DNA of 64,000 nt from CAVPCZ01 sp963779225 (GTDB lineage: Bacteria; Bacteroidota; Ignavibacteria; UBA10030; UBA6906). The stretch covers positions 2,728,001 to 2,792,000 of the forward strand of contig CAVZWW010000003.1 in the NCBI GenBank assembly GCA_963779225.1, in the 5' to 3' direction. The translations under genes were made by a program, and so were the position numbers. The notes beneath the pieces were generated by a model. The model did not search any database and was not told the origin of the DNA. It saw only the letters and a list, made by a program, of their open reading frames with translations. Numbering within the stretch: position 1 is the first letter of the stretch; each line of letters starts with the position of its first letter. Positions 18,401 to 26,981 of this stretch are shown in pieces.

Positions 18401-18602
18401 ATAGAGTGCTATTCTCTTGAACCAATCTCCTCAATTCTGAAATCTCTGCACTTCGAAATCCATCTGATGCAGCCAACTGAATAGGTTTCAGCCAAAACTT
18501 GGCATACTTCTCCGCGTGCTCTACATGTATATGAGCTGGTTCATTGCCCTCATGGCTAAAAAAGAAAAATCGATAACCCTTTATTTGCAGTATCGTCGGC
18601 AC
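18360..18602 (-). CDS. DUF4160 family protein
   Basis: An 80-residue protein with the DUF4160 signature: GYRFFFFSHEGNEPAHIHVE, followed by KFWLKPIQLAAS and EISELRRLVQEN. It is the first gene of the pair with the DUF2442 gene at 18143. A conserved His cluster (PAHIHVE) is present. The function is unknown. Confidence 0.88.
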   Translation of the reverse strand: MPTILQIKGYRFFFFSHEGNEPAHIHVEHAEKYAKFWLKPIQLAASDGFRSAEISELRRLVQENSTLFEDKWNEYFSRKN

Positions 18603-18701
18603 AATAGAATATACAATTTTACTTAGAACTTGGAAAGTGCTGATTTAAAACTGGTTACCGGACTTGGGTTGACCTGGAGCGCGGTGTCAACGCGCGCGCA
18701 A

Positions 18702-19461
18702 CCTCTTCAAAATCCCGTCCGGGCCGGAACGCCATCATGAATCATCCGAGTTGGCCGCGGGTGCGACGAAGTCGGAACACACCGGCCGGAGACCGGCCCG
18801 CAAATCGCACCTCGTGCAAAATGCAGCTCTCGCCTCCGTCGTCTTCGTGTCGTGGCTCTTGCTGACCATAACTGCACGGATGATGTGCAATCGGCACTGT
18901 AACCAGGCTGTAATGGAATTGTGTAACTCGATGCACTTGGTGGACAGAAATTTGGGAATAGTGCCCTATTTTCGCCGGATTGAGGGGTAGAGGCTTTTTT
19001 CGGGACCAAGAGGCCGGGGGTTCAAATCCCCCCGCCCCGACGAAAAAGGGCAGTTTTGAGGTTGGAGAAGGTACGACTGTAACCAGACTGTAACCAGTGG
19101 CGCACTTTGCGGGCATGAATCTGCCCAAAGTGCGCCATTTTTATGAAGAAGACGCTCGCAACTTGTCCAGGAGCCAAGCGCTGATAGGGAAAAATCCCTT
19201 CCTCCGGACCTAAAAGGGCAATTCTTTAGACCCGCTTGTCCAGGAACCAAGCGGTCCCGGATTCAGTTTTTCGCAGTCAAATCATTATGTCCTGTCTTCT
19301 TCAAGTTGAGGGCAGGGCCTTTCTGTTAGAGAGAGTTCGGTTGACCTTGTAGGATCCCTGATTTGATTGCGGCTCGGTGAGAGTCCATCTCTCCATGTCG
19401 ACGAAAAGCTGTGTTCTGAGTTCGCCCTCTCCTCCCTCCTGATTCCCGGTTGCTCTTGTTA
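18702..19461 (+). repeat. Island repeat R2 with tRNA-Pro(CGG) 3'-half core at 18999-19043
   Basis: Same left part as R1 (ISb-like end, hairpin GGCCGGAGACCGGCC, TGTAACC at 18899). The 45-base tRNA-Pro core follows, and then a right part not found at R1: TGTAACCAG at 19079 and 19090, a terminator hairpin, and two diverged tRNA-Pro-like blocks (around 19160-19255, with the CTTGTCCAGGAACCAAGCGG type). A conserved 200 bp tail ends GATTCCCGGTTGCTCTTGTT and is shared with R5. Confidence 0.75.
19099..19142 (+). terminator. Rho-independent terminator-like hairpin in R2
   Basis: GGCGCACTTTGCGGGCA pairs with TGCCCAAAGTGCGCC across a short loop and is followed by ATTTTT. The same hairpin recurs in R3 at 22145-22187. 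Confidence 0.6.
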
Positions 19462-19511
19462 GTGAGATGACCAAGTCGCTAATTGCAGAGATGGCTCGAA
19501 GCGCACCCGGC

Positions 19512-20841
19512 TGTCCCTCTGCAATATTCCATCCGACACCGAAGACTCTTGCGATCGCTCAGTTGAGCGATGTTCTCAAGCATCATAAGAGGAGTTCAAG
19601 AGGGTTTCCTTCTAGGAGAGGAGGGAAGGGAGTTGAAATTCTTGTTTAAGGGACGGTTTCTTCCGCAGGAAGGACGTAGATTTCCCACAGCCCACGCGGG
19701 CAACATCGCAGCAATCAGTTCGTGAGTGTTCCTTACGCGGCCCGTCGGAAGTAGAAGTGGTGCAGGGCGTTCACAACAGCGACCTTGTCAATCTCCCCGT
19801 CGCATTGAACTTCTCGCGGCTCAGGTGAATCCTTACCGATCCCCAGGTGAGTTCGCTGCGTGTTGTAATAGCGGATGTATTTCTGCAGAATCCCGCGCAG
19901 GTGCGACTCGTTGAAGACGATCACGTGGTCGAGGCACTCGCGCCTGATGCTGCCGATCAGTCTTTCCGCGTATCCATTCTGCCAGGGTGCCCGGTATGCA
20001 GTCAAAAGTGGTTCCATACCAAGAGCGGATACAGTGCCGGTGAAGGTTTCACCGAACTTCAAGTCGCGATCCCGCATCAAGAATCTGGGTGGTGCCACAT
20101 CAGAGAAAGCATTTCGCAATTGCTGAGCGGACCAGTGAGCCGTAGGATGATCCGTCAAATTGAAATAGATGATTCTTCTTCTGTCGTGTGAAAGGAAGAC
20201 CAGAACGTAGAACAATCGGAAAGTGATGGTGGGTACGACAAGAAAATCAACGGAGACGATCTGTGCGGAATGGTTCTTTAAGAATGTCTTCCAGCGCTGC
20301 CTCGTTGTCCTTTGCGGTCTCGGGGGCATGTACCGCTGCACGGTGGCTTCTGAGATGTCAATGCCCAGCTTGAGCAGTTCACCGTGAATCCGCGGCGCGC
20401 CCCAGAGCGGGTTGTCGGCCGCCATCTGTTTGATGAGATCAATTTGCTCTTGGGGGATCTTGGGTCTGCCCGCTCCCGATCGGCTCTTCCATTTCCAGAA
20501 TACTCTGAAGCTCTGTCTGTGCCAGCGAATGATGGTCTCGGGCTGGACAATCAGCAGAGCCTCTCTCCAAGAACCATAGAGATCTGTCAATGCGCTAAGT
20601 AGGAATCTGTCAGTAGGGTTCGGTCGGAGCCTCGGTGATGTGCGAGCCAGTATTTCCAGTTGCTTTCTGAGAAACAGAACTTCGAGGTGAAGCTGAGTGT
20701 GCGACTTGAAGAGCGAGAGAAGAAACGAGAAGACAGATCTGAGCATTTGGCGGGTGTCCGGGTAATTGTTGCAGGTGGCAAAGTAGCAAAAGTGGTTCGG
20801 ATTCGCTACTTTGGAGGCGGATGGGATTTTGACGAGGCACA
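19512..20841 (-). mobile_element. ISb copy 1
   Basis: A 1330 bp element. The left end at 19512 is TGTCCCTCTGCAATATTCCA; the right end at 20819-20841 is the complement of TGTGCCTCGTCAAAATCCCA. Its length and the spacing from transposase to both ends are identical to the copy at 29372-30701, which fixes the boundaries. Just outside the right end, 20842-20885 repeats the right end imperfectly in tandem. Confidence 0.85.
19733..20746 (-). CDS. ISb transposase (DDE integrase-core type)
   Basis: A 337-residue transposase. The start MLRSVFSFLLSLFKSHTQLH is chosen by comparison with the ISb copy at 29593; the frame extends upstream to 20890 but covers the IS end. The catalytic residues are Asp in IVSVDFLVVPTI, Asp in LMRDRDLKFG, and Glu in YAERLIGSIRRECLDH. 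A helical N-terminal DNA-binding region (LFLRKQLEILAR) comes first. The enzyme resembles integrase-core transposases near the IS3/IS481 groups. It looks intact. Confidence 0.9.
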   Translation of the reverse strand: MLRSVFSFLLSLFKSHTQLHLEVLFLRKQLEILARTSPRLRPNPTDRFLLSALTDLYGSWREALLIVQPETIIRWHRQSFRVFWKWKSRSGAGRPKIPQEQIDLIKQMAADNPLWGAPRIHGELLKLGIDISEATVQRYMPPRPQRTTRQRWKTFLKNHSAQIVSVDFLVVPTITFRLFYVLVFLSHDRRRIIYFNLTDHPTAHWSAQQLRNAFSDVAPPRFLMRDRDLKFGETFTGTVSALGMEPLLTAYRAPWQNGYAERLIGSIRRECLDHVIVFNESHLRGILQKYIRYYNTQRTHLGIGKDSPEPREVQCDGEIDKVAVVNALHHFYFRRAA

Positions 20842-20979
20842 GGTTTGGATTCGCTACTTTGGACACGGACGGAGTTTTGAATAGGCGCACCCCTTTCCAA
20901 TTGCTGTCTGAATCACATTATTGACTATGTCCACAATTCTGTCTATCTTGCCTGAAAGGACTACTGCAAGGAGAGCACG

Positions 20980-21279
20980 ATGAACAATGTACAAACGCTT
21001 CCTGTGTCGGAAGCGAAACAACGGTTGACACTGTTGGTCAAAAGCTCGGAAGAGATGCTTGACAAATACCTCATAACCCGCAACGGTAAGTCTTCAGCAA
21101 TGCTGATGAGCGCAGACGAGTATGCGGGCTTGATGGAAACACTAGACATCCTCGGCCACCGAAAAGAAGTTCGAGCAATCGCAGAAGGATCAAAACAGGC
21201 TCGCTCGGGTAGAACCATTTCGCTGGACAGATACGTTGCCCGCACCGGCAAACCTGCGAGAAGGAGGAAGCGCACGTGA
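20980..21279 (+). CDS. Phd/YefM-type antitoxin
   Basis: A 99-residue protein with the Phd/YefM fold pattern at the N-terminus: LPVSEAKQRLTLLVKSSEEM, ITRNGKSSAMLMSADEYAGL and METLDIL. The C-terminal half is basic and probably contacts the toxin. AAGGAGAG precedes the ATG. Its stop overlaps the toxin start by four bases (GTGA), the usual coupling. It should neutralise the RelE-like toxin and repress the operon. Confidence 0.9.
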   Translation: MNNVQTLPVSEAKQRLTLLVKSSEEMLDKYLITRNGKSSAMLMSADEYAGLMETLDILGHRKEVRAIAEGSKQARSGRTISLDRYVARTGKPARRRKRT

Positions 21280-21527
21280 CCGTTGAACTCACGGAGCGCG
21301 CTGCCAAGGATCTTGCTGCAATTCGCCGAGCGCAGCCTGCGATTCATGACCGCATCCTTAGGAAGATCCAAACGCTCGCCGAAAGTCCAACCGCTGGAAA
21401 GCCTCTTGTGGGTCCGCTCAAAGGCATGTGGTCCCTCCGTGTTGGCGAGTACCGCGCTATCTACGGATTAGACAAACGAACGATATGTATCTTAACTGTT
21501 AACCATCGGAAGGAAGTTTATCGTTAA
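21276..21527 (+). CDS. RelE/ParE-type toxin
   Basis: An 83-residue protein with RelE-superfamily features: ELTERAAKDLAAIRRAQP, KPLVGPLKGMWSLRVGEYRA, IYGLDKRTICILTVNHRKEV, YR. The terminal HRKEVYR motif is typical of ribosome-dependent RNase toxins. The start is GTG, coupled to the antitoxin stop. The pair lies in the short module between R2 and R3, where toxin-antitoxin genes often stabilise mobile DNA. Confidence 0.92.
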   Translation: MTVELTERAAKDLAAIRRAQPAIHDRILRKIQTLAESPTAGKPLVGPLKGMWSLRVGEYRAIYGLDKRTICILTVNHRKEVYR

Positions 21528-21743
21528 GTTCTCGGTACACCTTGAGTTCTCTCGAAGTGTACCAAGACGAGTGCCTGTCCCTGTCCATCGTCAAGATTCC
21601 ATCCGCAGCAGAACTCCACACGGGATCATCAGTTGAGTGAGAGGGACTGCGTGATGAGAAGGTGCGTGGGGGAGAGGCTTGGGTTCAAGAAGAGAAGAGG
21701 TCGCACAGACTTCGTCCGAGGAGTCACCTGCTCGCCGGCAAGG

Positions 21744-22482
21744 TGTCCCTCTTCAAAAGTCCATCCGGGCATAAACCCAAGCAGGAACCATCCGAACTGC
21801 ATTTTAGTGATACAGAATCGGAACACACCGGCCGGAGACCGGCCCGCAAATCGCACCTCGTGCAAAATGTAGTTTGCGACGCTGCCGTCTTCGTTTCGTA
21901 TACCTAGCCATCCAAGAATGCATGGATGCCGCGCAATCGGTACTGTAACCAGGCTGTAATGGAATTGTGTAACTCGATGCACTTGGTGGACAAGATTCTG
22001 GCAATAGTGCCCTATTTTCGCCGCATTGAGGGGTGTTTGCTTTTTTCGGGACCAAGAGGCCGGGGGTTCAAATCCCCCCGCCCCGACGAAAAAGGGCAGT
22101 TTTGAGGTTATTGGAAGTACGACTGTAACCAGACTGTAACCAGTGGCGCACTTTTCGGGTAGGGATCTGCCCAAAGCGCGCCATTTTTGTGAAGAAGACG
22201 CTCGCAGCTTGTCCAGGAACCAAGCGGTGGAAGGAAAAAATCCCTCCGTCCGGACGAAAAAGGGCAATTCTCGGGACCCGCTTGTCCAGGAACCAAGCGG
22301 TCCCGGGGTTTAACCTTCGTGGTCAAAGCATAGGGTCCTGTCTTCATCGAGTTGAAGACAGGAATTCTTTGTTAGAGGAAGTTGGGTTGGCCGTCGAGCT
22401 ATTCTGTTTTAGTTGCGGCTCGAGGAGCGTCCGTCTTTCCATGTGGGTAGACAGCCGGGCTCAGAATGCGATCCCCTCGGCA
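21744..22482 (+). repeat. Island repeat R3 with tRNA-Pro(CGG) 3'-half core at 22045-22089
   Basis: Nearly the same order as R2: an ISb-like end TGTCCCTCTTCAAAAGTCCA at 21744, hairpin GGCCGGAGACCGGCC, TGTAACC at 21944, the tRNA-Pro core, and TGTAACC at 22124 and 22135. A terminator hairpin and two diverged tRNA-Pro-like blocks (about 22206-22316) follow, then a conserved tail. Positions 21528-21743 hold another unpaired ISb-like end (near 21580-21600) and no gene. Confidence 0.75.
22145..22187 (+). terminator. Rho-independent terminator-like hairpin in R3
   Basis: GGCGCACTTTTCGGGTAG pairs with CTGCCCAAAGCGCGCC with small mismatches and is followed by ATTTTTG. It is homologous to the hairpin at 19099. 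Confidence 0.5.
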
Positions 22483-22521
22483 TGGTGAGCATTGCAGGAG
22501 TGCGGGGATTGTGGGCGCTCG

Positions 22522-23220
22522 TCACCACCGGAATTGTTCTGGTATCAAATCCCATCTCGTTCCAACCATTTGCACTCTGCCCTCCTCAAGAATTACAAAT
22601 CGAGTGCATACTCGCTGTGCGAATTCGATATCATGTGTAGCAATGAGCACGGCAGAAGGCACGGACGCAAGAACCCTGATGAGCTGCTTCTTGCCCCGTG
22701 TATCCAGACTTGTTGAGGGTTCATCCAGGAGAAGCAGGGGTGGCTTGCATATCAACGCCCCGGCAAGTGCCACACGAAGTCGCTGCCCATGGGACAGCTG
22801 ATATGGTGACAATTCCGCTAGACCCGATGCCTCAAGGTGATCGAGCATAACTCTTGCTTGTTCATCCGCCTCGCCAGAGCTTACCCCTTTTCGCATAAGG
22901 CTGAAGGCGACATCGTTGACGACCTTGGGAAAGAGGATCTGGTCCTCGGGGCTCGAGAACAGGAAGCTTATCGTGTCCCGCACCGCAGTCAAATGTTTCT
23001 TCACAACATCGATTGCATTGACACGAACGGACCCCGAGAAAGGGACAAGTCCAACGATAGCCATGAGTAACGATGTCTTTCCGGACCCGTTGGTCCCAAG
23101 CAAAGCGACTTTTTCGCCCTGTCCGACCACCAATGAGCAGTCACGTGTTGCGGGATGACTGCTCCCGGGATACTGAACAGTGACTTTTTCCATACGAAGT
23201 ACGAGCCCCTCCTCCTTCAT
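22522..23220 (-). CDS. ECF/cobalt-nickel ABC transporter ATP-binding protein
   Basis: A 232-residue ATPase. Walker A is GTNGSGKT, the signature is LSHGQRLR (in place of the usual LSGGQ), Walker B is PLLLLDEPSTSLD, and the switch His is in ATHDIE. The Q-loop region FSSPEDQILFPKVVNDVAFS is characteristic of CbiO/NikO/EcfA proteins. The start at 23220 overlaps the stop of the T-component gene (ATGA), so it is the last gene of the nikR operon. It energises nickel (or cobalt) uptake with the neighbouring membrane proteins. Confidence 0.9.
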   Translation of the reverse strand: MKEEGLVLRMEKVTVQYPGSSHPATRDCSLVVGQGEKVALLGTNGSGKTSLLMAIVGLVPFSGSVRVNAIDVVKKHLTAVRDTISFLFSSPEDQILFPKVVNDVAFSLMRKGVSSGEADEQARVMLDHLEASGLAELSPYQLSHGQRLRVALAGALICKPPLLLLDEPSTSLDTRGKKQLIRVLASVPSAVLIATHDIEFAQRVCTRFVILEEGRVQMVGTRWDLIPEQFRW

Positions 23221-23993
23221 ATGCAACCCAAGAGACGGTTGGCAATGACCGCACTCACGATGAGGGCCGCGACACACAGGGCCAACCAATCATGAAGAAA
23301 CATAGGGCTCCCCCCAAATTGAGGCAAGGTGGTTCCATATCCTCGCAATTCCATGGCATTGGCAACCCGTTCTGATTTCGCGACTATTCTTGGAAGCCAC
23401 GTCTGGGGGAAATAGCGAAGTACGAGCACTGGCGCACTGATCCCGGATGTCGCACCCCGAACGGCAAATGCGTCGGAAATCCGGGCGGTCTCGTCAAGAA
23501 GTAACTTGGTTTGATGCAGGATCTGGAGCATGAGAAGAAGGACAATACGGGGAAGCGGAATGCGGGCCAGAAAGTCATAGAGCTCTGAAAACGACACAGT
23601 CGACAGTGCCCCGACGACAATCAGGGCACAGCTCATCCCCTTGAGGGCAACGACGACTATATGCTGATGTACGGCAGCGTCAACAGGTGAAGAAGTTCCC
23701 GGTGGAAACACGAGACCGTCTGATCCTGCAATCAGGGCATAACAGAGAACCGGAGCTGACATGGACACCACTGCGATGGAGGCACGCATCAGATGCCGCA
23801 GGGGTACCCCGCAAAGCAGGAGAAAGACGGCACTTACGCACAGCGTAAAGAAGATTCCTGCCAACGGATTCGGTAGAGAAATCAAGGCAGTCACCAAAAC
23901 CAACATGCTGCAAAGAAGTCTTGCCTGTGGAGATAGTCTCGCAAGCAGACCTTTTCCTGAGCCAAACTGTGCAGTAGGATGTCCTTTCATCAT
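23217..23993 (-). CDS. ECF transporter T component (CbiQ/NikQ-like)
   Basis: A 258-residue membrane protein with LARLSPQARLLCSMLVLVTA at the start and several further membrane helices. The cytoplasmic coupling motifs are DAFAVRGA (Ala-Arg-Gly type) and NAMELRGYG, typical of EcfT/CbiQ. It couples the ATPase to the substrate-binding component. The start MMKGHP at 23993 lies six bases from the stop of the methyltransferase gene. Longer frames upstream overlap that gene and are not credible. Confidence 0.85.
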   Translation of the reverse strand: MMKGHPTAQFGSGKGLLARLSPQARLLCSMLVLVTALISLPNPLAGIFFTLCVSAVFLLLCGVPLRHLMRASIAVVSMSAPVLCYALIAGSDGLVFPPGTSSPVDAAVHQHIVVVALKGMSCALIVVGALSTVSFSELYDFLARIPLPRIVLLLMLQILHQTKLLLDETARISDAFAVRGATSGISAPVLVLRYFPQTWLPRIVAKSERVANAMELRGYGTTLPQFGGSPMFLHDWLALCVAALIVSAVIANRLLGCI

Positions 23994-23998
23994 ACTCT

Positions 23999-24622
23999 CT
24001 ACGCCACTGTTTTCGTTGCAACGATGAGGTACATGCGATCGTCGTCGACAGTAGTTGTGGGCATGAGACTGTGTGTCCGGAGAAGTGAGGCTAACGTGGA
24101 AGCTGGCGGAAGAAGATCCCGGGAAATAGCCCCGCCGGCAGAAGTGTGGATCTGGTTGATCTTTTCTCTGGACTGGAGATGGAGAATTGCGAGTGTGCCG
24201 TGGTTTCTGAGGACACGGTGGACTTCCTCCGCGGCCAAACCGGAATCCGGAAAATGCGGCCAGCTGGAAAAGCAAACGGCACGATCGATGCTCGAATCGG
24301 ATATCGGCAGATGCAGCGCATCAGCGACGTGCCAGGTGATTCTCCGGTCGTCACCTTTCGAGCGTGCGACCTCAATCATCGCCGGCGAAAAATCAACAGC
24401 GTGAATGTGCCCCCGGTCGGAAAGTACCTCAAGCAAAATGCCTGTCAATATTCCGGTACCACACCCCAGATCAAGGACCACCTCTTCAGGTCCGATGTTG
24501 AGGTCCGCAATCACATGTCGGAGCGCGATCTCGAGGGCATGGACGTCCATGAACCCCTCCCACTTCTCCGCAATGCTGTCAAAATACTCCTGTTTCGCGT
24601 TAGAGCTCTGAACCTTGTCCAA
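23999..24622 (-). CDS. Class I SAM-dependent methyltransferase
   Basis: A 207-residue protein. Motif I is VLDLGCGTGILTG, followed by the acidic IHAVDFSPAMIEVAR and the post-motif WHVADALHLPIS. Its start overlaps the ECF S-component gene by ~23 bases, and the T component follows directly. A methyltransferase inside a metal-uptake operon is unusual. It may modify a metal chelator or a cofactor intermediate (inference). The substrate is unknown. Confidence 0.85.
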   Translation of the reverse strand: MDKVQSSNAKQEYFDSIAEKWEGFMDVHALEIALRHVIADLNIGPEEVVLDLGCGTGILTGILLEVLSDRGHIHAVDFSPAMIEVARSKGDDRRITWHVADALHLPISDSSIDRAVCFSSWPHFPDSGLAAEEVHRVLRNHGTLAILHLQSREKINQIHTSAGGAISRDLLPPASTLASLLRTHSLMPTTTVDDDRMYLIVATKTVA

Positions 24623-25136
24623 GGAATGTTCCTTTCGTCTTTAGCACGCGGACCAGCGGAGGAATGACAGCGAGCATCAGCACAACTCCCGGCCAGCCCG
24701 CAATGAATGAAAGTCCTGCCACAAATCCCGAAGGCAGGTTCATCACTTCTGCCACTGCATACATGAGGAAGTAGTTGAAAATCCGTCCTGCAAGAAGAAC
24801 AGGGAAGAGAAGCAGCCACTCGTTGCACCGTGGCCATCGGGCGTGCACAAGCGCGATGGTTCCGCAGATCAGAGCCAGTTCTACCGACATGACCGGTGCG
24901 ATTGGCGGGTAGAACGGCGGCATGCCTGTCAGCAGCCCCGACATCAAGGGGGTGATAAGCGCCGCGCTTGCAGCAGTTCTTGCGCTCACCAGAAAAGCCA
25001 GCAAACACAGGGGCACGTACATCGGCATAAACAGGGAGCCGAGATGAACGAGATGAAAAACCGCCGGCAACAGGAGTGCAGCAGCTCCCAGGAGTCCGCC
25101 GAGAGCGAGTTCGCGGGATTCGGCGCGCGGGCCCAT
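24600..25136 (-). CDS. ECF transporter S component, probable nickel/cobalt binding
   Basis: A 178-residue membrane protein with about five to six hydrophobic helices: LGGLLGAAALLLPAVFH, FMPMYVPLCLLAFLVSAR, LITPLMSGLLTGMPPFYPPI, SVELALICGTIALVHAR, and FIAGWPGVVLMLAVIPP. The pattern is that of small EcfS proteins, not of the longer CbiM/NikM. A His pair (FHLVH) and several Met in the helices could bind metal. The metal specificity is inferred from NikR and the TonB receptor in the same operon. Confidence 0.7.
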   Translation of the reverse strand: MGPRAESRELALGGLLGAAALLLPAVFHLVHLGSLFMPMYVPLCLLAFLVSARTAASAALITPLMSGLLTGMPPFYPPIAPVMSVELALICGTIALVHARWPRCNEWLLLFPVLLAGRIFNYFLMYAVAEVMNLPSGFVAGLSFIAGWPGVVLMLAVIPPLVRVLKTKGTFLGQGSEL

Positions 25137-25139
25137 GCG

Positions 25140-26981
25140 CTACTGTGCCGCCAAGGTGATCCCGGCAAACAGTGTTGCTCCCGGCATCGGATAGCCCGCC
25201 ATTGTCTGGTACTGCGCTCCCAGGATGTTTTCCGCCGCAATGTAGCAGGAGGTTCTGTCGAATATCTGCATGGTGACTCTCGCGTTCAAGAGTGTGTAAT
25301 CCGGGAGAGGCGTTTTGCTGTAATCACTGCCATAGAGTCCGGCGACATACTGGACACCGAGGGTTGTTCGAAACAACCCTGTGATATAACCGCCGCCAAC
25401 ATAGAGCTTGTGTCTGGGATTCCCCATCGTCTGGTCGCCGGCATTCAGATACCCGTACGTGACATCGAGGCGGAAATCTCCGAAGAGAGATGTATTGCCC
25501 GAGACTTCAACGCCTTGATGAACAAACGAGCCGGAGTTACTCAAGGTGAGGTTAGGGAATGCACCACCCACCCGGATAATGTTACTGCCTTCAGACACAA
25601 ATGCTGCTATATCGAGAGTGCTTGATTCATTGAAGTTGTGGAGAAGTCCGAGCTCATAGTTCCAGAGTCGTTCAGGTTCAAGGGTCGGCGTCGGTGCAGG
25701 GAACAAATACAGTTCTCGAATTGTCGGACTCCGGAATCCTTTTCCGGCGCATGCACGAAGGGTTGTGCTTTCCTCTATGCGGGCGGATAGTCCTAATTGT
25801 GGAACAAGTTCATTTCCATAGAGACTGTGGTGGTTCATCCGCAACCCCGCACTGGCGCTCAGCAACGCAAGCAACTTTTGCTGGACCAGGATATACGCGC
25901 CGGTTTCATTGATGAAATACTCTCCGAAGTTAAAACCGGTTTTGGTATTGTTGGCTTGACCCCCATAACGTTTGTAATCAACCCCGACGGTGGTCACATT
26001 ACCCGGCACGAGCACAAGCGCCTGATACAGGAGAAGGCCAAGGTTATTGTCGGTGGAGTGAAAGCCATCATAGATATCGTGCCTTCCGAAATTGAAGAAC
26101 ACTTTTGCGGCGCCCTGGAGATTGCCATGACGGTTCTCGATGGCAAACCCCGAACTGCCGCGCAGAATATCCACCCAGTGGTCTTTCACCGGTACAGCTT
26201 CCGTTCCTGGATCGAACGTCTTAAAGCCGGAAAGACCTGCATCGGCGCTGACTGTGAAATGCTCGTCAAGTGCCGACGAGCCTCGAAGGGACCCATTCGT
26301 CTCCCGGAAATCTGCATACGCCCGATGGCCTTCCGTAGCATAATGGCTGCCCGAGACGGCGACGCCCCCATCCCGGAAGCCGTACCCGACACCTCCTTCA
26401 ATCTTTCTCGTGTTATAGCTTCCGTAAGAAAGACCGGCGTTCATACTGAAAGCTTCCGGCATATGCTGTTGCGTGATGATATTGATGACCCCCCCCATCG
26501 CATTCGTTCCGTGGAGCAATGAAGCCGGTCCGCGAATAACTTCGACACGGTCAACACCTGCGCTGACGTAGGTGTCAGGCAAAGGGTGACCCATCAACCC
26601 CATCATTTGAGGTCGTCCGTTTGTCAGGACAAGAACTTCAGTATTTGGACTTCCACCCGTTCCCCGGATGGAGATGCTCCCAGCCGCTCCTGTTGAGACG
26701 CCATATCCAAGGACTCCCCGCTCCGTGATGAACAGACCGGGTACAAGCCTGTTGATGAGGGGCAAAACGGAGGTTTCGCCGCTTTGCATGATATCCTGTC
26801 TGCTCACAATAGAGACGGCATTGGGGACCGTGTTCCGAAGGACTTCCAGGTTGGTGGCGGTAATAACCATCGTTGGAAGAGTGTATGTTCGCACAGAGTC
26901 CGCTTTCTGCTGCGCTGCCGCCATGGAGTGGACAGTGAGAGCAAGCAGCACACAGGAGAGGTTAGAGCTTCTTAGAGCCAT
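25140..26981 (-). CDS. TonB-dependent outer-membrane receptor, probable nickel or Ni-chelate
   Basis: A 613-residue receptor with a signal peptide (ALTVHSMAAAQQ). The TonB-box/plug start is TLPTMVITATNLEVLRNTVP, the plug contains ISIRGTGGSPNTEVLVLTNG and VDRVEVIRGPASLLHGTNAM, and a 22-strand-type barrel ends YQTMAGYPMPGATLFAG ITLAAQ. Chosen start MALRSS at 26981 follows GAGGA. It overlaps the end of nikR by 20 bases. It should pass nickel across the outer membrane to the ECF transporter. Confidence 0.9.
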   Translation of the reverse strand: MALRSSNLSCVLLALTVHSMAAAQQKADSVRTYTLPTMVITATNLEVLRNTVPNAVSIVSRQDIMQSGETSVLPLINRLVPGLFITERGVLGYGVSTGAAGSISIRGTGGSPNTEVLVLTNGRPQMMGLMGHPLPDTYVSAGVDRVEVIRGPASLLHGTNAMGGVINIITQQHMPEAFSMNAGLSYGSYNTRKIEGGVGYGFRDGGVAVSGSHYATEGHRAYADFRETNGSLRGSSALDEHFTVSADAGLSGFKTFDPGTEAVPVKDHWVDILRGSSGFAIENRHGNLQGAAKVFFNFGRHDIYDGFHSTDNNLGLLLYQALVLVPGNVTTVGVDYKRYGGQANNTKTGFNFGEYFINETGAYILVQQKLLALLSASAGLRMNHHSLYGNELVPQLGLSARIEESTTLRACAGKGFRSPTIRELYLFPAPTPTLEPERLWNYELGLLHNFNESSTLDIAAFVSEGSNIIRVGGAFPNLTLSNSGSFVHQGVEVSGNTSLFGDFRLDVTYGYLNAGDQTMGNPRHKLYVGGGYITGLFRTTLGVQYVAGLYGSDYSKTPLPDYTLLNARVTMQIFDRTSCYIAAENILGAQYQTMAGYPMPGATLFAGITLAAQ

